Assembly: GCF_910594985.1 (NCBI RefSeq)
Contig: NZ_CAJVCE010000019.1
Span: 78,546-142,545, forward strand
DNA length: 64,000 bases
Direction: 5' to 3'
Origin: Paenibacillus allorhizosphaerae
GTDB lineage: Bacteria > Bacillota > Bacilli > Paenibacillales > NBRC-103111
Shown: positions 9,277 through 17,798 of the stretch, piece by piece
Numbering within the stretch: position 1 is the first letter of the stretch
Layout: each line of letters starts with the position of its first letter
Position numbers and translations under genes: made by a program
The notes under the pieces: model-generated
Seen by the model: only the letters and a program-made list of their open reading frames with translations
Told to the model about the DNA's origin: nothing
The model's database searches: none

Positions 9277-10392
9277 ATGACGATGACGATTAAAGATATC
9301 GCCCGCATGGCCGGCGTCTCGGTCTCCACGGTGTCGAAATGCATCAACAACTACGGCGACATCGGCGAGGACACGCGGCGCAAAGTGCTTGCGATCATGG
9401 AAGAAACCGGGTTCAAACCTAATTTTTCCGCACGGACCTTAATCTCCAAGCGTACGCATATGATCGGCGTTATTTTCGGTCATCACGTCAATTACGATTT
9501 CACCCACCGGTATTACACGGAGGTACTGAACGCGTTCAAGCAGGCAATCGGCGTTCTCGGATACGATATGCTGCTGTTTTCCAACGAACGGTTTCAGCCG
9601 CAAGGCGAAGATTATTTGGCCAGGTGCCGCCATTATAAAGTCGACGGCTGTTTGATTTTCGCCGCGAACGATATTGCGGGCGCAATCAAAAGCTTGGACC
9701 GCAGCGAAGTTCCGTGCGTCGGCATCGACCTGACGCTGCTCGGCGAAAGCTCGGCCAGCGTCCGCCAAGACAATATCGCGGCCGGAGCCGCAGCGGCGGA
9801 CCATCTGCTCGGCTGCGGGCACCGGCAGATCGGTTACATCGGCTCGCGCTATGCCGAGCCCGTGTACCGCTACCGCGAAAGCGGCATGCGGCAAGCGATG
9901 GAGCGCCGCGGCGTCACCGCGAACGACGCATGGATCGTCTACGCCGAGCATCAGCAGGAGCAGGACGGATACGAGGCCGTCCGCCGTCTGCTCGAGCAGG
10001 GCGAGCCGCCGACCGCGCTGTTCGCGGGCTCGGACCTGCTCGCGTTCGGCGCGATCCGGGCGCTGAAGGAAGCCGGCATCGCCGTGCCGCAGCGCGTCTC
10101 GGTGATCGGCTGCGACAATATTGAGGCATGCCGGTTCATCGATCCGCCGCTGACGACGCTAGAGCCGGGCAAGCAATATATCGGTCAGCAGGCGGCGCAG
10201 CTGCTGCATGACTTGATCGAGCGGAAGGGGCCGGCGGCGAAGGGCTCGCCCGCTCCTGTTCCCGAACTCGCTGCCTCCGGGACGACGGGCTCCGGTACCG
10301 GCGCCGCTTCCACACAGAACCGAAATGTCATTCTCGTGCAGTCGAAAGTCGTTGTTCGAGCAAGCGTCGCTCCGCCTGCCGCAAAGCTATAG
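9277..10392 (+). CDS. LacI-family transcriptional regulator
   Basis: 371 residues. The N-terminal helix-turn-helix (TIKDIARMAGVSVSTVSKCI) is the classic LacI DNA-binding region with hinge helix, followed by a periplasmic-binding-like effector domain (MIGVIFGHHVNYDF; PCVGIDLTLLG; RQIGYIGSRY; PTALFAGSDLLAFGAIRALKEAGI; VSVIGCDNIEACRFIDPPLTTL). Start ATG 9277 is chosen because the HTH begins there; GGGG lies upstream, and ATG 9283 is possible. The C-terminus carries an extra Ala/Pro/Ser/Gly-rich stretch of about 35 residues before a final NRNVILVQSKVVVR strand. It lies between, and divergent from, two genes bearing the same operator, so it probably represses both until a xylan-derived sugar binds. 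Confidence 0.93.
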   Translation: MTMTIKDIARMAGVSVSTVSKCINNYGDIGEDTRRKVLAIMEETGFKPNFSARTLISKRTHMIGVIFGHHVNYDFTHRYYTEVLNAFKQAIGVLGYDMLLFSNERFQPQGEDYLARCRHYKVDGCLIFAANDIAGAIKSLDRSEVPCVGIDLTLLGESSASVRQDNIAAGAAAADHLLGCGHRQIGYIGSRYAEPVYRYRESGMRQAMERRGVTANDAWIVYAEHQQEQDGYEAVRRLLEQGEPPTALFAGSDLLAFGAIRALKEAGIAVPQRVSVIGCDNIEACRFIDPPLTTLEPGKQYIGQQAAQLLHDLIERKGPAAKGSPAPVPELAASGTTGSGTGAASTQNRNVILVQSKVVVRASVAPPAAKL

Positions 10393-10528
10393 CCGAAGCC
10401 GAACACCGGGCCCGGTGGAGTTCGCAGGTTCCCGAACCGATGACGCTCACTCGTTACTGATCGCTAACCCGGGCCGCTGACCGTCGAGAACGGGCAGTGT
10501 CCGGCGAAGCGCTGCGCAGTAAAAAGCA

Positions 10529-10572
10529 AGACCTGCCCTACCGAAAGCGGTACGCTTCGGTCGGACAGGTCT
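10529..10572 (-). terminator. rho-independent terminator of the xylanase gene
   Basis: The stem AGACCTG/CAGGTCT with inner TACCGAAAGCGGTA-type pairing is followed on the minus strand by TTGCTTTTT. Confidence 0.8.
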
Positions 10573-10640
10573 ATTTATGATCGTTGTGTTGCTCAAACCT
10601 TGCGCCGGCGCAGCGCCTGCATAGCAGTGAGCAGGTTCCG

Positions 10641-11738
10641 TTACCGCTTCAGCACGTCCATGACCGCATGGTAAGCGGGCTTGGACTGAAAGCGCTCGTC
10701 GAGAAGCAGCGGCTGCTCCTTCGGGTCCTGATCCTTCAAGTACGTATATTTGTCGCCGACGCCCCATGTGATGAAAGCGGTACAGTTTTTTTCCCCGAGG
10801 CAGGCCGACAGCGTCCCGGCGTATACGTCCGCCTGCCGCTTCATTTTGTCGTCCTGCGTATTGTCCTTATTGTCGTTCACCTTCACGTCCATCTCCGTAA
10901 TTTGCACCTGCAGCCCAAGCGCTCCGAGCCTTTGCAAATTTTGCTTCATCTTGTCCGGGGACGCGTAATTCATCGTGCGGACGTGCATTTGCCAGCCGAT
11001 GCCGTCAATCGGCACCTGTCTGCTGCGAAAATCACGCGACATCTCGTAGATGCGGTTCGACTTGGTCGTCATGCTCTCGTTCGTGTAATCATTGTAGTAC
11101 AGCAGCGCCCCCGGGTCGGCTTCGTGCGCCCAGCGAAAAGCAAGCTCGATGTATTCCGGTCCGATCACCTTATGCCATATGTTGTCCCGGTACGAACCGT
11201 CATCGTTGAACGCCTCGTTCACGACGTCCCAAACGGCAATCTTCCCTTTATACCGGGACACAACGGTTTGAATATGCTCCTTCATGACCGCTTTGAGCTG
11301 TTCCTTGTCCCACTGCCCCTCCTCCACCCATTTGGGCAGAGAGCGATGCCATACGAGCGTGTGCCCGCGAACGGTGATGCGATGCTCTGCGGCAAACGCC
11401 ATGAGCTTATCGGCTTGGTCGAACGTATACCGGTCTTTCTCCGGATGCAGCCGCATAAACTTCATGTCGTTTTCCGGCGTCAAGATGTTAAATTGATCGG
11501 CGATGGCCTGCCGGTAAGCGGCATCCTTGGAGAAAGGGTCGTAATTGACTGCCGCTCCGACGAAAAACCCCCGCCTCTCCGCCAATTGGCGAAGTGTCGG
11601 TGCCGTATCTTTATCGCTTGCGGTTCCCGTGGGCTTGCCCCCTTCGTCCTTAAGCCCTCCGCTGCCTGCCGAAGCGCAGGAAGTGAGCGCAACCAGGGCG
11701 AGCAGCATCAGACAAACGCCGCCGACTCTTGATCCCAT
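10641..11738 (-). CDS. GH10 endo-1,4-beta-xylanase, lipoprotein
   Basis: 365 residues. Signal VCLMLLALVALTSC with a lipobox Cys suggests membrane anchoring. The GH10 TIM barrel shows ILTPENDMKFMRLHP, the substrate motif VRGHTLVWHRSLP, acid/base Glu in VWDVVNEAFNDDG and nucleophile Glu in QITEMDVKV. It hydrolyses xylan backbones to oligosaccharides at the cell surface. ATG 11738 follows GGGAGGAATTTTATCG, an excellent site; the frame opens further upstream without support. No carbohydrate-binding module is present. A shared operator ties it to the sugar-binding protein at 7729-9045, which may import the product. Confidence 0.95.
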   Translation of the reverse strand: MGSRVGGVCLMLLALVALTSCASAGSGGLKDEGGKPTGTASDKDTAPTLRQLAERRGFFVGAAVNYDPFSKDAAYRQAIADQFNILTPENDMKFMRLHPEKDRYTFDQADKLMAFAAEHRITVRGHTLVWHRSLPKWVEEGQWDKEQLKAVMKEHIQTVVSRYKGKIAVWDVVNEAFNDDGSYRDNIWHKVIGPEYIELAFRWAHEADPGALLYYNDYTNESMTTKSNRIYEMSRDFRSRQVPIDGIGWQMHVRTMNYASPDKMKQNLQRLGALGLQVQITEMDVKVNDNKDNTQDDKMKRQADVYAGTLSACLGEKNCTAFITWGVGDKYTYLKDQDPKEQPLLLDERFQSKPAYHAVMDVLKR

Positions 11739-11763
11739 CGATAAAATTCCTCCCTTGCCTCTT

Positions 11764-11817
11764 TTCACTAAAACGTTTTCGTTAATCTCATTATAGCGCA
11801 TCTTCTTGGTCTGTAAA
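11764..11817 (-). promoter_or_regulatory. promoter with LacI/CcpA-type operator for the xylanase gene
   Basis: Minus strand: -35 TTTACA (11817-11812), 16 bases, -10 TATAAT (11795-11790), then an operator at 11785-11764 with arms TTAACG/AGTGAA around AAAACGTTTT. It matches the 9074-9099 site in core and position. Confidence 0.8.
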
Positions 11818-11909
11818 TATGATTTTTTGACCGATCGACAAGGGGATGTTGCGAGCCTTGGCCCCCATTACATAACAAAAAATGAACTTAACCATTCAGG
11901 CACAGCAAG

Positions 11910-11942
11910 AAAAACCGCCCGATCAAAATCACCGGACGGTCC
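11910..11942 (-). terminator. rho-independent terminator of the GntR/CynX operon
   Basis: Minus strand stem ACCGTCCG/CGGGCGGT (one G-T pair) is followed by TTTTTC. Confidence 0.8.
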
Positions 11943-11978
11943 TTTTAGCTGCATTAATCCATACATTTGTGCTCCACT

Positions 11979-13202
11979 TCACCCTTCAACATACCGATTC
12001 CGCGCCGAACCCAATCCGAAAATCAGCAGCAGTATACCGACCGCCAGCAAAACGAACAGCGGAACGGTCCACCCTTGCGTTGCATCGTGCAAATAGCCGA
12101 ACAGCGTAGGTCCTACGGCGGCCAGCAAATAGCCTACGGACTGGGACATCCCCGACAATTCGGCCGCGCCCTGGGCCGTTCTCGTGCGAAGACCGAAAAA
12201 CATCATTGCCAGACTGAAGGAGCAGCCGGCGCCGATGCCGACGAATATGGCCGACACGATGACTACGCTCCGATGCCCGAGCAGAAGACCGCAGACGCCG
12301 ATCAAAAGAATGGCTGCCGTCAGCAGTACGAGCGGAACCTGACTCTTCATGCGTCCAGCCCAGATCGGCACGATAAAAGACACCGGAAGCAGTGCCAGCT
12401 GCATTACGGACAGCGTCCATCCGGCCGCATCGGAAGTCATGCCGTATGTCTGCAAAATGCCCGGCAGCCAGGCGATGACGACATAAAATACGAGAGATTG
12501 TAGGCCCATAAACAAGGCAACCTGCCATGCAAGAGCAGAGCTCCAAAGATTCGTCCGGCTCGCGTTTGCCGCTGACTTTGCCGCCGGCGCCGGTTGCTTT
12601 TGCCCGCCCCGAATTTGCGGAATCCAACATATAACGGCAAGTATCGCCGGCAGCGTCCATATGCCCAGCGCGCCTTTCCAACCAAGCCCCAATGGACCGG
12701 CCATCGGAACGCTAATCCCGGAAGCGATGGCGCCGCACAAATTCATCGCAACGGAATAGACGCCGATCATGATACCGATTTTATGAGGAAACTTTTCTTT
12801 GATCAGACTTGGCATCAGCACATTGCACACCGAAATCGCCATGCCGAGAATGACCGTTCCCGCCAGCAGTGTGCCTGCGCCGGCCGCAGACCGCAGCGCA
12901 ATGCCGGCTGCAAGAAGAATCATGGCGCAAAACAGAACCGCAGGCGCCCCGAAGCGTCGGGCCAGTTTGGGCGCAAGCGGCGATAAAAAAGCAAATGCCA
13001 ATAAAGGCAGTGTCGTAATCATACCGGCGGTCGTATTGGATATGCCCAGTGCATTCCGTATCGTAGTCACCAAAGGTCCTACGGAAGTGAGAGGCGCGCG
13101 CAAATTCGCCGCAATCAATATCATTCCTAATACAAGCATCCATCCTTCGGCAATCGACAACGATTTAGTATCCGAAAGTGGCTTAAGCCGTGCAGATTCC
13201 AT
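11979..13202 (-). CDS. MFS transporter, CynX/NimT family
   Basis: 407 residues, about 12 membrane helices. Resemblance to CynX/NimT transporters is seen in LILIAANLRAPLTSVGPLV-like helix 1 (here IAANLRAPLTSVGPLV), in LLAFAFLSPLAPKLARRFG, and in GIMIGVYSVAMNLCGAIASG. Known members move cyanate, 2-nitroimidazole or other small anions; the substrate here is unknown. Its ATG overlaps the GntR stop (TGATG), so it is translationally coupled to the regulator, which probably controls it. The terminator at 11910 ends the operon. Confidence 0.88.
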   Translation of the reverse strand: MESARLKPLSDTKSLSIAEGWMLVLGMILIAANLRAPLTSVGPLVTTIRNALGISNTTAGMITTLPLLAFAFLSPLAPKLARRFGAPAVLFCAMILLAAGIALRSAAGAGTLLAGTVILGMAISVCNVLMPSLIKEKFPHKIGIMIGVYSVAMNLCGAIASGISVPMAGPLGLGWKGALGIWTLPAILAVICWIPQIRGGQKQPAPAAKSAANASRTNLWSSALAWQVALFMGLQSLVFYVVIAWLPGILQTYGMTSDAAGWTLSVMQLALLPVSFIVPIWAGRMKSQVPLVLLTAAILLIGVCGLLLGHRSVVIVSAIFVGIGAGCSFSLAMMFFGLRTRTAQGAAELSGMSQSVGYLLAAVGPTLFGYLHDATQGWTVPLFVLLAVGILLLIFGLGSARNRYVEG

Positions 13203-13888
13203 CAGATTTCACCCATTTCAATCGCTTTTTTCAATTCGTCAATATGCTGCCGCACCGCTTGAGCGGCCGCTTCCGCATCTTTCCCGATAATCGCCTCCAC
13301 GAGGAGAACGTGTTTATTTTCCGGCAGCCCCCGGCCGAATGTCTTATCCAAATGCATCGAAATCGATTCCTGAATCGCTTCGGTGATATGACCGTACAGC
13401 TCCATTAACATCGGATTGCCCGACGCTTCCACGATCGCCAGATGCAATTTCATATCGGCGGCAACGTAACGGTGCATATCGCCTTCCTCGGCCAATGCAT
13501 TGCATTCCTGCTGATAGCCCTGAATCCGCTGCACGTCTTCCTCCGTGCGTCGGTCCGCCGACAGCCGCGCGGCTTCTCGCTCCAACGCATAGCGAACTTC
13601 CAACGTATCCAGCAGACTCGATTTGAGCACCCGACGCTGAATCGCCACGCCGAGCGTGCTGTTGGAGCGAACGTACGTGCCGTCTCCCTGCTTCGTACAT
13701 AACACTCCGGCATGACACAAAGCTTTAATGCCTTCGCGCAGTGTATTGCGGCTCACGTTAAGTTCGGCAACCAGCTCCGGCTCGGGCGGTATTTTACTGC
13801 CTACGGGCCACTGCCCGCGTTCGATCAGCGCTTCGATTTGGATGATCACTTGATCTACTAGACTATGCCGAGTCGTCTTTTTCAACAT
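13202..13888 (-). CDS. GntR-family regulator, FadR/FCD subfamily
   Basis: 228 residues. N-terminal winged helix (SLVDQVIIQIEALIERGQW; SKIPPEPELVAELNVSRNTLREGIKAL; GDGTYV) and a C-terminal all-helical FCD effector domain whose metal/ligand residues include D and H in AADMKLHLAIVEASGNP and HITEAI. FCD regulators sense small organic acids. ATG 13888 is eight bases after GGAGG; an ATG 15 bases upstream overlaps that site and is less likely. It is the first gene of a two-gene operon with the CynX-like transporter. A palindrome overlapping its ribosome site may mediate self-repression. Confidence 0.92.
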   Translation of the reverse strand: MLKKTTRHSLVDQVIIQIEALIERGQWPVGSKIPPEPELVAELNVSRNTLREGIKALCHAGVLCTKQGDGTYVRSNSTLGVAIQRRVLKSSLLDTLEVRYALEREAARLSADRRTEEDVQRIQGYQQECNALAEEGDMHRYVAADMKLHLAIVEASGNPMLMELYGHITEAIQESISMHLDKTFGRGLPENKHVLLVEAIIGKDAEAAAQAVRQHIDELKKAIEMGEI

Positions 13889-13899
13889 ATGATAAACCT

Positions 13900-13918
13900 C
13901 CAAACATCGGATGATTGG
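13900..13918 (-). promoter_or_regulatory. palindrome, candidate GntR operator
   Basis: CCAAACATCGGATGATTGG: nine-base arms with one mismatch around a central G. It touches the GGAGG of the GntR gene. Operator function is inferred from position and symmetry. Confidence 0.55.
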
Positions 13919-14044
13919 TTGTTAAAGCAATAAAATTGACTATAACACATATTTGGCAATGTGGAAAGTGGGCTGTCGATGTTAACTCTGGACATAATGG
14001 GGAAAACTGGGGATATCGTTTGAACAGCGAAAGGAGGGAAACCC

Positions 14045-14197
14045 GTGAAAATCGATACCGAACGATACGAAATCGCCAGTCTGAACGAAGAGGTTCCGGC
14101 ACTCGACGTCATTAAAGAGGCGGAAAGCAAAATTGCTCAAATGACCGGAAAGAACGTAACCTTGATCGCCTATGCCGAAACGGAACAAGCGAAGTAG
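14045..14197 (+). CDS. small hypothetical protein, 50 aa, GTG start
   Basis: Not recognised. GTG 14045 is preceded by AAGGAGGG, a near-ideal ribosome site. The protein MKIDTERYEIASLNEEVPAL continues with a helical, charged segment and ends AETEQAK; no membrane segment. Another small gene with its own strong site follows 28 bases later, suggesting a two-gene unit ended by the terminator at 14401. Both are typical of tiny soluble proteins in spore formers, but no function can be read. Confidence 0.7.
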   Translation: MKIDTERYEIASLNEEVPALDVIKEAESKIAQMTGKNVTLIAYAETEQAK

Positions 14198-14225
14198 CCA
14201 GACAAACTTGAAAGGGGTGAATGGT

Positions 14226-14381
14226 GTGGCTGACCATAACGAAGAAAAACATGAACCGACAATCGCTCCAGGCATGAATACGCATGATCCGCTGGAAGAA
14301 CAGGCGACGGAAGAGGAATTGCGGCACAACGACTCTACCTCCGTGACCAAATTGTATTTGGACCGTACGCCCGAACAATAA
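14226..14381 (+). CDS. small acidic hypothetical protein, 51 aa, GTG start
   Basis: Not recognised. GTG 14226 follows AAAGGGGTG. The product begins VADHNEEKHEPTIAPGMNTH and is rich in Asp/Glu with no hydrophobic core, so it is probably disordered. It sits behind the 50-aa gene and before a strong terminator. An alternative start at ATG 14172 lies inside the preceding gene without a ribosome site. Confidence 0.65.
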   Translation: MADHNEEKHEPTIAPGMNTHDPLEEQATEEELRHNDSTSVTKLYLDRTPEQ

Positions 14382-14400
14382 GGAATGCCGGGATGCGAAA

Positions 14401-14437
14401 AAACCGTCCGCAGGACGAATAGCCCTGCGGACGGTTT
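14401..14437. terminator. bidirectional terminator
   Basis: A perfect 14-bp stem AAACCGTCCGCAGG/CCTGCGGACGGTTT lies between the small genes and the convergent 14531-15517 gene. Confidence 0.85.
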
Positions 14438-14530
14438 GAAATGTTTACCGAATGACGCTTGTTGTCAACGGTTTTCTATTGCTCGCCGGATTCAGCGGAT
14501 CCTCATGCGGATCGCGGTTCGGTCGTCGAT

Positions 14531-15517
14531 TTAATCGTCATGGTCATGATCATCATGCCCTTTTCCTTTGCCTTTGCCCTTATCATCGGTTTTTTCTTTT
14601 TCTTTCTCTTTCCCTTTGCCGGAGTCCTTCTCTTTCTCTTTATCGGACCCTTTCGTCTTCGAGTCGGATTGCGGGCTCTGGCTCGCCGCCGGTACAATGC
14701 CCTGCTTCGCGTCGTCTTTCCAGCGAATGTCCAGCTTCCAGTCCGGGGAAGCGTCCTTCAGCTTGAACTCCGCGCCGAGCCGCGCTTTGAGCGCCTTCTC
14801 CCATGCGGCGCGATCCGCCGGCAGTCCCATCGTCAGAAGGCGCAGCATTTGCTCCGCTTCCGCGCCGTTCAAATGGATTACCGCGCGATCCTTCGTCTGC
14901 ACGTAAATGTCCGCCTCGGAGCCTTTGTCCGTCTGCTCCTGCTTCACCTTAAGCACCAGCTCGCGGCTCTTCAGCTCCAGCGACAGCCGCTCCCACGGCC
15001 ACCCGCCCGCCGATTTCACCGGCACCGGGCTTGGCGTGTTTGCCTGCGGCACCGCTGCCTGCGAGGACGCGGGCGGCGTCTGCGCTGCAGGCGCCGGATT
15101 GCTCGTCGCCGGCGTTTCCGGCTGGGCTGCAGCAGGCGGCACCGTTGTCTCCGCGGCCGAAGATGCCGGCGTCCCTGACGCTGCGGCAGCCGCCGTGCTG
15201 CCGGACGCTTTAATGTATGCGGCCTGCGACTTGCTGTTCAATATGATCTCCAGCGTGTCGCCCGGATGCAGATCGGACATACCCGCCTTCTGCGCATTGC
15301 GGTACACCCAGACGTTGTCTGCAATCGGATATGTTTTTTCCGTTCCTTCATAGGCGGCTACAAGCTTTTTCCCGCCTTCCTCTACCCGCACGAACTGCCC
15401 CTTCGCTTCCTGTGAAATTTCCGCGGACACCGGCGCATCCCCGATCCATGTTATCCCGTATATCAAACCGAATACGAGCAAACAGGCCATCAACAGCCAT
15501 ATACCCTTTTTGACCAT
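14531..15517 (-). CDS. single-pass membrane protein with low-complexity linker and charged tail
   Basis: 328 residues, not recognised. One N-terminal membrane anchor (about 5-25, IWLLMACLLVFGLIYGITWI). Then come a small beta-rich region (FVRVEEGGKKLVAAY; PGDTLEIILNSKSQAAYIKA), an Ala/Pro/Ser linker (about 105-165) and a second folded region (LSLELKSRELVLKVKQE; MLRLLTMGLPADRAAWEKAL). It ends in a Lys/Glu/Gly/Asp tail finishing HDDHDHDD, which could bind metal. Start ATG 15517 follows GGAGGAGGAA. It stands alone, facing a terminator. The extracytoplasmic location is inferred from the anchor. Confidence 0.8.
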   Translation of the reverse strand: MVKKGIWLLMACLLVFGLIYGITWIGDAPVSAEISQEAKGQFVRVEEGGKKLVAAYEGTEKTYPIADNVWVYRNAQKAGMSDLHPGDTLEIILNSKSQAAYIKASGSTAAAAASGTPASSAAETTVPPAAAQPETPATSNPAPAAQTPPASSQAAVPQANTPSPVPVKSAGGWPWERLSLELKSRELVLKVKQEQTDKGSEADIYVQTKDRAVIHLNGAEAEQMLRLLTMGLPADRAAWEKALKARLGAEFKLKDASPDWKLDIRWKDDAKQGIVPAASQSPQSDSKTKGSDKEKEKDSGKGKEKEKEKTDDKGKGKGKGHDDHDHDD

Positions 15518-15686
15518 CCTTATGCTTCCTCCTCCATCGGCTTTTTTTCTGCTGTACGCCGATTTTTATTCAGTCGAAGAGTCACTATAAGGTTCGGGCC
15601 CGATCTTGTTTTTCAAGGGGCATCCCGCATCCCTTTCTGCGCCCCCCGCGGTTTGTACAATGGCAACACCTGCATTGACGACAAGC

Positions 15687-16553
15687 TTACAACCGCAAAA
15701 TTCTCCATTCATTGGAGAAATCTTGTTCCAGGATAATGTCTTTTCCGATCGCGTTGATCAGCAGCTCCCTGTATTGAGAAGGCGACATGCCGCTCCGTTT
15801 CTTGAATATTTTCGAAAAATATGGCATCGTCCAACCGACCTTTTCCGCCACTTCCGAGATCGTCAGCGAAGTGAACTCGAGAAGCTCCCTTGCTTTTTCC
15901 AGCCGAATCTCCTGCAAAAACTGAATGGGCGTCATCCCCGTCTTGTCGTAAAAAAATTTAATCAAATAGTTCGGGTTGAAACCGAACTGCCTGGATAACC
16001 GCTCTAGCGTAATCGATGCCGAAAAATTCGCCCGCAAGTACTGAACGATCGGATCGTTTTCTTCGACATGCAAAACGGAAGCAGATTGCTCTTGGTCGGC
16101 CGGCATCCGGTTCAGCAGCATGGAGACGAGCGTCCCCTTAAACCCTGCCTCGATGCGGATCGGATGGAACGCGGCCGGATTCCTCGCATGCCGGAGCGCT
16201 GCCTTGTACCACTGCTTCAATTCAGACAACTCCCAGCCTTTGCATATGCAGGTGGGCGAAACTGCCGCCAATGCCTCGCGAACCAAGGGGTCCAGCAGCC
16301 GGAACTTGAAATCCAAAGTGATCGTTTCCCCCGTAAAGCTGAAGCTGTGAGAAACCCCTTTAAGAAACAAATAGGACGATCCTTCCTTCACCTCGTCGAC
16401 CATATCGCCGCCGGTAATTCGCCCTTCTCCCGACAATACGACCAGCAGCTGCTCGTAATCATCGTGTTTGTGCATTTCTACGTGACTTCCTGCGGCATAA
16501 TCAATCCGAGCGGTCCACAACAGTTTCAGTTGGGAGTCTCTTAATCCATTCAT
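15687..16553 (-). CDS. AraC-family transcriptional regulator
   Basis: About 288 residues. The N-terminal cupin sensor (HVEMHKHDDYEQLLVVLSGEG; GVSHSFSF) is followed by a C-terminal double helix-turn-helix (ITLERLSRQFGFNPNYLIKFF; GMTPIQFLQEIRLEKARELL; ISEVAEKVGW; YFSKIFKKRSGMSPSQYRE). Such proteins respond to sugars or other small ligands. ATG 16553 is six bases after AAGGGG; earlier ATGs in frame lack this. No target gene is adjacent in the same orientation, so its regulon is unknown. Confidence 0.9.
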   Translation of the reverse strand: MNGLRDSQLKLLWTARIDYAAGSHVEMHKHDDYEQLLVVLSGEGRITGGDMVDEVKEGSSYLFLKGVSHSFSFTGETITLDFKFRLLDPLVREALAAVSPTCICKGWELSELKQWYKAALRHARNPAAFHPIRIEAGFKGTLVSMLLNRMPADQEQSASVLHVEENDPIVQYLRANFSASITLERLSRQFGFNPNYLIKFFYDKTGMTPIQFLQEIRLEKARELLEFTSLTISEVAEKVGWTMPYFSKIFKKRSGMSPSQYRELLINAIGKDIILEQDFSNEWRILRL

Positions 16554-16738
16554 TTGCATCCCCTTGGCTACATGTTTAATCATCCTCAAACAACGGATAG
16601 TTCTATTTTAAAATAAATTTTCGTTTATGAACACGTTAACATTCCAACGTTAGACCAGTGTTACGCCTTTCCACCGAAAACTCCAATACAAGATTTTCAC
16701 CTTGATCAACCGGGGCAGGGCAGCACGAATGCAGAAAA

Positions 16739-16774
16739 AGACAGGACCCCCGTAGCGCACTGCCGTCCTGTCTT
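16739..16774 (-). terminator. rho-independent terminator
   Basis: A ten-base stem AAGACAGGAC/GTCCTGTCTT is followed on the minus strand by a T run. It ends the 16798-17331 gene. Confidence 0.85.
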
Positions 16775-16797
16775 CATCTTATTCGCTCAAGCTTACG

Positions 16798-17331
16798 TTA
16801 CACCCGTTCCCAGCGGCTTGCGCATTGCTGCAGGCGGGGATGTTCCGGCGCCCGGCCGCCGTCTGCAATCAGCAGACGCAGCCGCTTGATCCACGTCTCG
16901 AACGTATCGTATCCGGCTAGCATATGCGCCATGTCACCCGTCACATAAACAAAATGAGGGGCCTTGTACTTTTCGTCCAAATAGCGGAACGCGGTGTCCA
17001 TCGGCGTATACTTTTTGCGTTTCCCTTCAAAGCCGTCGATGACCCAATCGAGATCGGTGCCCGTTTCCTCCAGCATCGACTCCAGCTTGGCCGCCCGCGC
17101 ATAATGCGGCGACACAGCGAGCCGCTTATCCATGCGGCGAAGCGTTTCCTCATGCAGCGGGTAGAAGACGATCTTCGCGAAGGCGCGCTCATCTGCAAGA
17201 GCCAGCAGCTGTGCGAGCTCCTGCGCCGTAAAATGCTCAAAGCTGTCGTACACCCAAAGACTGCCTCGCTCCCCTTTTTGCGTTTCATCCGGTTGATAGC
17301 CGTAAGGCACTTTGATTGGTTCGCGTCCCAT
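16798..17331 (-). CDS. conserved hypothetical protein, 177 aa
   Basis: Not confidently recognised. A soluble alpha/beta protein beginning MGREPIKVPYGYQPDE. It has a long helical region (FTAQELAQLLALADERAFAK), a strand-like IVFYPLHEET, and a later THFVYVTGDMAHMLAGY-like section (APHFVYVTGDMAHML) hinting at a Rossmann-type fold. ATG 17331 follows AAAGGAGTCGGG. It is monocistronic with its own terminator. Confidence 0.75.
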   Translation of the reverse strand: MGREPIKVPYGYQPDETQKGERGSLWVYDSFEHFTAQELAQLLALADERAFAKIVFYPLHEETLRRMDKRLAVSPHYARAAKLESMLEETGTDLDWVIDGFEGKRKKYTPMDTAFRYLDEKYKAPHFVYVTGDMAHMLAGYDTFETWIKRLRLLIADGGRAPEHPRLQQCASRWERV

Positions 17332-17496
17332 GAATCCCGACTCCTTTCGCAAGGTCAAAGAAACCGTTCGCTACGCTATATTATGCCTCATCGTCCTTCG
17401 CCCATTCCGCCGCGTCCATTTCTCAAAGAATATTTTCCGCAGCGGCTGCGCATGTTAAAAGATGGAATCCGATCAGACCGGAAGGGAGGGATCCGC

Positions 17497-17649
17497 ATGT
17501 CGGAAAATAAGAAGCATGAAGGCAACTATGAAGGCACCGCTTCCATGGAAGCGGAAAACCAGGACATGGAATTCGTCAACGATACGGTAGAAGAAGCGAA
17601 AACGACCAAAAATTTGACGGGCGCCATCGAAAAAGACAAGCAATCGTAA
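17497..17649 (+). CDS. small acidic hypothetical protein, 50 aa
   Basis: Not recognised. ATG 17497 follows AAGGGAGGG at seven bases. The product (MSENKKHEGNYEGTASMEAE...) is Glu/Asn/Thr-rich and likely disordered. Two hairpins follow it. Its size and acidity resemble the products at 14045 and 14226. Confidence 0.65.
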   Translation: MSENKKHEGNYEGTASMEAENQDMEFVNDTVEEAKTTKNLTGAIEKDKQS

Positions 17650-17655
17650 TATGAG

Positions 17656-17680
17656 GAAAAGCTTCGGATCGAAGCTTTTC
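17656..17680 (+). terminator. hairpin after the 50-aa gene
   Basis: A perfect ten-base stem GAAAAGCTTC/GAAGCTTTTC with loop GGATC. No T run follows, so termination is probable rather than certain. Confidence 0.5.
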
Positions 17681-17717
17681 GAGGAAGATACATTCGCGTT
17701 TGAAGCACTAACAAAAG

Positions 17718-17745
17718 CGGCGGGCCATTCCGGTCCGCCCGTTTT
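17718..17745. terminator. GC-rich hairpin, probable terminator
   Basis: The stem GGCGG/CCGCC region with GGACC/GGTCC-type pairing is followed by TTTTA on the plus strand. It lies between the small plus-strand gene and the convergent glycosylase gene. Confidence 0.6.
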
Positions 17746-17798
17746 ATGTCTTTACCGCTTATACGAGGGTAAAACCTGCCGCCGCTTGCACGGTCGCC

